From contig WPIO01000001.1 of assembly GCA_009760855.2 (NCBI GenBank), positions 17,868,501-17,932,500 of the forward strand: 64,000 nt of DNA, given 5' to 3'. This document shows, piece after piece, positions 59,271 through 64,000 of the stretch (positions are counted from its first letter, which is position 1; every line of letters starts with the position of its first letter). Origin of the DNA: Cristatella mucedo. Lineage: Eukaryota > Bryozoa > Phylactolaemata > Cristatellidae. The position numbers and the translations under genes were made by a program. Below the pieces are notes generated by a model. The model saw only the letters and a program-made list of their open reading frames with translations, was not told the DNA's origin and did no database searches.

Positions 59271-59629
59271 CCGGATTATGAACGCCGCGATAGTATTTAT
59301 CTTTAATTCGCGGCTAGTGAGCTATGACGCCTTGGAACCGGCTATGCGAAAATCCATCGTTAGGCGCCGTATCGGCCGAAGCCGCGTATTATGCAACCAG
59401 TTGCGCTCCAGAAGTTGAGCTCCAGAATTTGAGTCACATAAGTTGAGCTCGAGAAGTTGAGCTCTAGACCTCGGATCAAGCACTTGGGAGGCGCCCTGAG
59501 AGCCTTACGCCATGGTTGGATCTAGAATGGACTCGCTATTTTAACGCATCGGCGCTCTCCATTGCCGGCGTGTTTCGCTACTGTCGGCATACCTGCTTGC
59601 ATTAAATCTGCACCTAGGAATTAAAGTAA

Positions 59630-61270
59630 CATTAACAATAAGAATAATAGCACTAATAAGACATTTGTATAGCACTGTCAAAGAACTTAGGCTCTCTCTA
59701 GGCACTTTACATATGCCGTAAGGGAAGCATGAAAATATGTTTAGTGGCAACATCCAAGGCGACAGCACACATAAGCACACAAAGGACTATTCACATCGAG
59801 CCAGCAAATGCTGTGAGGAACAGGTGCGTTTTAGCTTCCGTTTACATGTAAAAAAAAAGTCCGGGGGATGAGGTGACGTCAGTCGGGAGTTAGCTCCAGG
59901 CTTTGGGAGTATACGAACTAAAAGTAGGGTCTCCTGAGGATGTTGGATTCGTTCGAGGCGCAGCTAAACGGCAAGAGTCAGACGAACGGGTGGTACGATA
60001 CCTGGCCTGATTGGGGAGTAGTTCGGATAGGAAGGCTGGAGAAAGGGAATGGAGGACCTAAAATAAAGCTGCAAAACCTTGAAGTCGATACGCTGCTTGA
60101 TGGGGACCCAGTACGTGTCGGTGAAAAGCGGTATACTATGGCAATTGTGGCGTTCTCGACTGACAAGCATGTGTGCAGAATTTTGCACAACTATTAGCAC
60201 CTTATTGCACTGTCTGGAAGATCTGCAAGTAGTGAGCTACAGAAGTCAAGAAAGTCAATATGGGATATCACAAAAGCATGACTAATTGGATGTGGTTTCC
60301 CTGTCTCTGCAAGCCCTAGTTTTCGTAATCTTACATAGGTGAAAGTAGGCAGACGTGACTGCTGAGCTGATGCGGTCGTCTAGTGAAAGGTCACATTAGA
60401 ACAGGATATCATGATTTCATGCAGATGCTACCAGGAGATATGCTGGCAGAGCCGGTTTTAGAGGCGAGTATTTCCGATTTCGGAGTCTCACTTGGTTTGC
60501 CCGTAGCTAGCAATTTTGTTGTATTGCCAATCAATCAAGAAAGTTAGCTGTCATCCAAGTGCGGATGTCAGCAATACATGCAGCAAGAAAGTTGAGAAAG
60601 TTTGACAAGTTTGAAAGTGCTAGCAAGTAGGTAGGGGTCAAAGCATGTAGGTGCAACTGTGTGTCATCTTCATAGAAACTAAACCCTAGATTGTACTCGG
60701 CGATTACACTTGCAAGAGGTAGGGCGTAAATTGTGACGTAAGGAGTGAACCAAGCTCAGACAGATCCCTGCGGCCTGCGCTCCTTACTTTAGAGGCTCCC
60801 CAGATGATTGCTGCCCGTTGACATCAATGCCCCGGTGTTTCCTACTGAGGCAAGACCTAAGCCATTGCAGTGCAGTGGCAGTGATACCAGGCGAGATGAA
60901 AGGTGCTTGAGAAGGACCTAGTGATCAATATTATCAAATGCTGCCGAAAGATCCAGCAAAACAAGCAGAGCGACTCTACCTAGGTCTGCATTCCTTAGAA
61001 GGTCGTTATACACTAGCAGCAGTGTCGACTCTGGTCTGTGATTAGCTCTAGAACCTTACTGTAACTTACTTGCTAGGTTTGAAGTTTCGATTTAAGACTT
61101 TAGCTGCTCCGCCACTATTTGTTCGAATGTCTAGGATATGAACGCTACAATGGAGACTGGGCTGAATTTGCTTAACTATTCCTGGTCTAGTAATGCCTTC
61201 TTAAAGAGTGGCCTAACAACAGCCTTTTTGAAAGGTGCAGGGACAGCAGCTGCAGCTAGGGACGTATCTA
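59630..61270 (-). mobile_element. LINE-A copy with most of the RT, reversed
   Basis: The longest LINE-A copy. The tail lies at 59630-59720 (AGCACTGTCAAAGAACTTAG, CTCTCTCTAGGCACTTTACA). Moving 5' on the minus strand come the 3'UTR, the C-terminal block FTDTYWVPIKQRIDFKVLQL (about 60075-60135), the thumb DIRTWMTANFLD (about 60535-60570) and the catalytic box FYEDDTQLHL (about 60653-60682, Ala to Glu in YADD). Then come LLDLSAAFDNIDH (about 60925-60965) and VPAPFKKAVVRPLFKKALL (about 61200-61255). Stops and shifts are present, so it is inactive. Confidence 0.85.
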
Positions 61271-61295
61271 CTAGGTACGTACTACTACGATAGCA

Positions 61296-61523
61296 ATGCA
61301 AGTCAGCAAAAAATCTGAGCATCGCAGAAAGAGAACAGTAGGTAAAGGGTCCAGAGTAGGTAAAGGGTCCAGAGTAGGTAAAAGGTCCAGAGTAGGTAAG
61401 GGGTCCGGAGTAGGTAAAGGGTCCAGACTAGGTAAAGGGGCCAGAAGGCTCGTAGTCTTGTTAGAACCGGGAGATAAACTTCGACATAAGTTCGTTAGTA
61501 GCTGGCTCGAATGTGGATGGTGA
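61296..61523 (+). pseudogene. Remnant of LTR-retrotransposon pol C-terminus
   Basis: A 75-codon frame: a basic start, the VGKGSR repeats, then RRLVVLLEPGDKLRHKFVSS and a stop at 61521. In Ty3/gypsy-type polyproteins the integrase C-terminus has a VGDxVLVLLP...KLxxxWxGPY pattern. VGK...LVVLLEPGDKL...F fits it loosely, and the 18-bp expansion sits where VGD lies. It is followed within 50 bases by a polypurine tract and an LTR-like segment, which supports the reading. Only the tail of pol is visible. Confidence 0.45.
61337..61444 (+). repeat. Six 18-bp tandem repeats in a pol-like frame
   Basis: Units start AGTAGGTAAAGGGTCCAG at 61337, 61355, 61373, 61391, 61409 and 61427, with 0-3 differences each. 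They keep frame and encode VGKGSR-type hexapeptides. The frame continues into RRLVVLLEPGDKLRHKF. Confidence 0.95.
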
Positions 61524-61570
61524 GGTGCTGCAGATAATTAAGCGAAAATAGTCACGTGGGGGATATTAAT

Positions 61571-61582
61571 GAAGGAGGGGAG
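61571..61582 (+). other. Polypurine tract
   Basis: GAAGGAGGGGAG immediately before the TGTGGGGATG that starts the putative LTR. This is the expected place for the plus-strand primer. Confidence 0.55.
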
Positions 61583-61585
61583 TAC

Positions 61586-62036
61586 TGTGGGGATGTTACC
61601 TTGACAGTAGACTCTCTGATCTTATCTGTATCTCTGACTAAGACACTAGCGGAGAGTTCGGCTCGATCGCCACGTAAGGATCACTGCCTAAGGTGCTGAC
61701 CTGGGAGTGGTTGAGGTGACGGTTGACGGTCAACCACGTCAGCATTTTTTAATTGTTCATCTGCGATTCGATAGCGTTTCTTACAGAAGATATACGTGGC
61801 CTTCGCTGGCATAGGTAGGTATGATCTACAGTAGTCGTCTTATGCCAGTTGATGGCCTGTCAAGTCTGATCTGCTGTACGCTTTCTCAATCCTGTACTTA
61901 GCGGGCCAACAAGTGACAAGCCGCAATACAAGTTTAAGCCGTCACCGTTTATTCGCCTCGAGTCGGATGGGACTAGCACTTTATTTGCGGCCTATCTCTG
62001 CCCCGACGATGAAACCGCTACATCTCATTTCTAACA
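61586..62036 (+). mobile_element. Putative LTR (451 bp)
   Basis: Begins TGTGGGGATGTTACC and ends CATCTCATTTCTAACA, so it has TG...CA ends. A purine tract lies 3 bases upstream. Two bases downstream is TGGTGTCGTAAGCTTCGG, which has the TGG start of a tRNA primer-binding site and resembles the TGGTGTCxxAAG sites of metazoan Ty3/gypsy elements. No second LTR copy is visible in the window. Confidence 0.5.
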
Positions 62037-62038
62037 TT

Positions 62039-62056
62039 TGGTGTCGTAAGCTTCGG
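62039..62056 (+). other. Possible primer-binding site
   Basis: TGGTGTCGTAAGCTTCGG directly after the LTR. Its complement would end in CCA as a tRNA 3' end does. Confidence 0.4.
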
Positions 62057-62099
62057 ATAATTGCTTAGAGGACCCTTAGCAATGGTCTTTTGCTAGTCT

Positions 62100-62470
62100 C
62101 ATTACTTGTGACTATTTCTGTGAAAACTACCTAAAGCATGTATATTTATATATTCATATGGATATTTACATATTGTCAGAATTAAGAAGGTACAGAAGCG
62201 ATCTGACCTCATTGCTGAATGCTTGTCATCTGAAGTGGCTGCATGCTCTGCCAAAATTTTGGATTTTAGAGAAAAATCACCAGATGAAATTATTCAAATG
62301 CTGTGCACAACTAAAAATCCTTATTCAGCCAATTGCAGAACTACATTATATTGAACCGACCCGAATTCAAAATCGATGCTCGTGCGAAGGAGTATGCGAG
62401 GCAGTGCTGTCAGCTCAGCAGCTTAAAGAAGCATCTGAACGCGATAACCGTGAGATACCGTGAAGGCAGA
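62100..62470 (+). other. Unassigned coding-like stretch after the LTR
   Basis: A frame at about 62165-62350 reads RSDLIAECLSSEVAACSAKI then LDFREKSPDEIIQMLC, with protein-like composition, ending at a TGA. A shifted frame to 62440 reads IDARAKEYARQCCQLSSLKK. This could be a decayed gag start of the LTR element or an unrelated exon. I recognise neither. Confidence 0.3.
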
Positions 62471-62479
62471 GGTGTTTTT

Positions 62480-62575
62480 ATATAATTATATAATAATATA
62501 TTTATATAGCGCCCCGGGAGAGCTTAATATCTTTCTAGGCACTTGACATATGCTGCAAAGAAAGCTTGGTCAAAT
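62480..62575 (-). mobile_element. LINE-A tail, reversed
   Basis: (TAT/TAA)-rich end, TATATAGCGCCCCGGGAGAG, CTTAATATCTTTCTAGGCAC and TTGACATATGCTGCAAAG. Confidence 0.85.
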
Positions 62576-63024
62576 GTCAATGTCATAGCTAACCAGCGGT
62601 TTGCTGAGAAAGTATCTGAGACTCAGGCCTGAACTTAAGTGGTCTAACGACTGCTGCAGGAGTGAACTTATTAATTTTAATTTTGAAGATGCCCCTGCGA
62701 CAACTGTTGCACAAGTGCTGACAGTAACTGAATCCTTTTTTATAGTGAAATCGGGAAATCCTAAATACAGCTCAAGAAGCGAGATTTTCTTATTTTACGC
62801 GTAGGCATGGAAATGGCTCCTGATAGCGTGCGGGTATTTTGCAGCCTCGCCTTGACTGAATGCATGTGAGACGGAGTGGCCGTTCGTCCCGCGTCGGTTA
62901 GAGCTGCTGCGGAGCCTGCGATTGGTGTAACTTCCTTTGACACTTCTAGTGTGAAAACTATTGAGGTTCTGGACTGTAGTTCTGGTACTTTTAAGTTGCC
63001 TTGCTTCTCTGTGAGCATATTGCC

Positions 63025-63165
63025 GAGCTGGCTTGGCCCAGTGGTTAGGGTGCTCACCCCGACCAATGTCTGGCCGAGGTCGTGGGCTCGAACCCCACGG
63101 CATATGTTAACCGTCTGAATAGATAGAGATTAAGTTCTCTTAGGGTGCCTTGCAAATGAATTACA
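63025..63165 (+). mobile_element. SINE-2 copy: tRNA-like head plus LINE-A tail
   Basis: The best SINE-2. A-box region TTGGCCCAGTGGTTAGGGTG at about 63034, B-box region GTCGTGGGCTCGAACCCCAC at about 63080, then GGCATATGTTAACCGTCTGA. It ends in a LINE-A-like tail: TAGAGATTAAGTTCTCTTAG, GGTGCCTTGCAAATGAATTA. The head is about 75 bases, as for a tRNA, but the stems do not close as a functional cloverleaf and the tail is that of a retroposon. Confidence 0.85.
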
Positions 63166-63169
63166 TACG

Positions 63170-64000
63170 TTTAAATATGGTGATGGTTTCTGCGCTACCA
63201 GTAATTCGACTGTTGCCAACGCTTGCTACAAGCGAAACGAGAAAATGTTATTTTTGCAGTCTGGTGACAGTGCTAAATGTCATACGTCGATGCTTTATAA
63301 TTTCAGAGGAGACTTCTTGTTTACTTCATCCTTTCTGCATTTCCACGACTCATGTTCCAGCTTTCGTTGAACTAGGAAGTTCCTTAATCTGCGTATCGAA
63401 ATGTCTACGCGGCTTCTTCTTGTGCCATGATCCAATTGAATTTGCACCTACGTAAATGCAATGCTGCGATCTTTCCGAAAATGCACGCTGACCAATTTTG
63501 TGCGGCTACGGCCATGCCATGGTGATTTCTGAATCGACGGGTCGCAAAGTTAGATATATTAGACTTCTTGTTCTATTCGCAGTAACGTAACTGTTCACCG
63601 CGTTTCACAAGTCAGCTAGTGGGTTTATACTCGTGAGAGACGTTGGATACTGGACGCTATCTACCACAACCCACATACTGCCTAACTAAATAAAAGGCAG
63701 ACAAGACTAGTTTTCTGAGACGATGCCAGCAATGAGCATAAGTCAAATGCAAAATTGGTCGTTGATCGTGAAGAGGTATTGTCCCTCTGCTTCGCGTACT
63801 AACCGCGTTATAGTTAGAACGCTTCTGCTCTATCTATCAAGATAGATCTGAAGGGGCTCGACTGTCTCCAGTGAAGCGCTGACCGCCTGAACGACCGAGG
63901 GCTTCATTGGAGACGCATCGCAGCCCAGCTCACTGCTGGGACTTCTGTTGGTGACGAAGATGAAGGAAGGTCAGTTTCAACAACTGAGGTGAACGAGGCT
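63170..64000. other. No recognised gene
   Basis: A + frame runs from 63150 to 63455 without recognisable motif. The last 200 bases are mixed sequence with no repeat tail. Confidence 0.35.

Noticed and set aside
61337-61444. CRISPR-like array
   Set aside because: The 18-base units are directly adjacent with no spacers and encode a repeating peptide in a eukaryotic context.
63025-63110. Functional tRNA gene
   Set aside because: Both pol III boxes are present, but the acceptor and anticodon stems do not close and the sequence continues into a retroposon tail, so it is a SINE.

Overview
This window looks like nuclear DNA of an invertebrate metazoan. It has short exons with GT-AG splice sites, long introns and very abundant microsatellites, including (CT)n, (GT)n, (AT)n, (CCCT)n and a 640-bp CTG tract. 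It also carries many decayed L2/CR1-type LINEs, tRNA-derived SINEs, an LTR element and small DNA transposons. There are no operons, Shine-Dalgarno sites, rRNAs, functional tRNAs or CRISPR arrays. I cannot name the species. A marine or basal invertebrate would fit, but that is inference.

Genes. On the + strand I can follow a chain of exons whose intron phases agree at every junction: 15470-15622, 17434-17559, 20518-20634, 20947-21118, 21945-22606, 25341-25446, 25726-25761, 25871-25954 and 26833 onward (gene A). The pattern is a globular N-terminal part, a long Ser-rich linker, a short coiled coil and a small C-terminal region. This resembles the centriole-duplication scaffold STIL/Ana2/SAS-5. 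The match is from memory of the family and is weak in identity. A further exon at 8433-8548 may be an upstream part. A second phase-consistent chain (gene B, possibly the same transcript) is 29453-29584, 38333-38507, 40480-40611 and 52791-53410. It ends in a TGA with an AATAAA about 290 bases further on. It encodes a charged helical stretch, a possible ubiquitin-like fold split over two exons, and an Ala/Pro-rich tail. No start codon or promoter could be assigned to either gene.

Repeats. Two LINE families are visible. LINE-A has a 3' tail beginning AATGTAAAGCGCCTAGAAAG and ending in (ATT)n. LINE-B ends near GTTACATTACAT. A tRNA-derived SINE family carries the LINE-A tail, so the two probably share retrotransposition machinery. 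Many copies sit in the introns or flank the genes. The 5' 14 kb and the 43-46, 51-52 and 59-63 kb parts are mostly LINE and SINE debris. Around 61.3-62.0 kb there is an LTR with a polypurine tract and pol-like end before it and a primer-binding-like site after it. Between 55.9 and 57.3 kb lies a nested DNA-transposon structure: an outer element flanked by an 11-bp direct repeat and an inner pogo/Tigger-like inverted-repeat element.

Composition. The 3' part from about 52.8 to 59.3 kb is markedly CpG-rich, against a mostly AT-balanced 5' part. Long ORFs there and in the microsatellites are mostly compositional artefacts.
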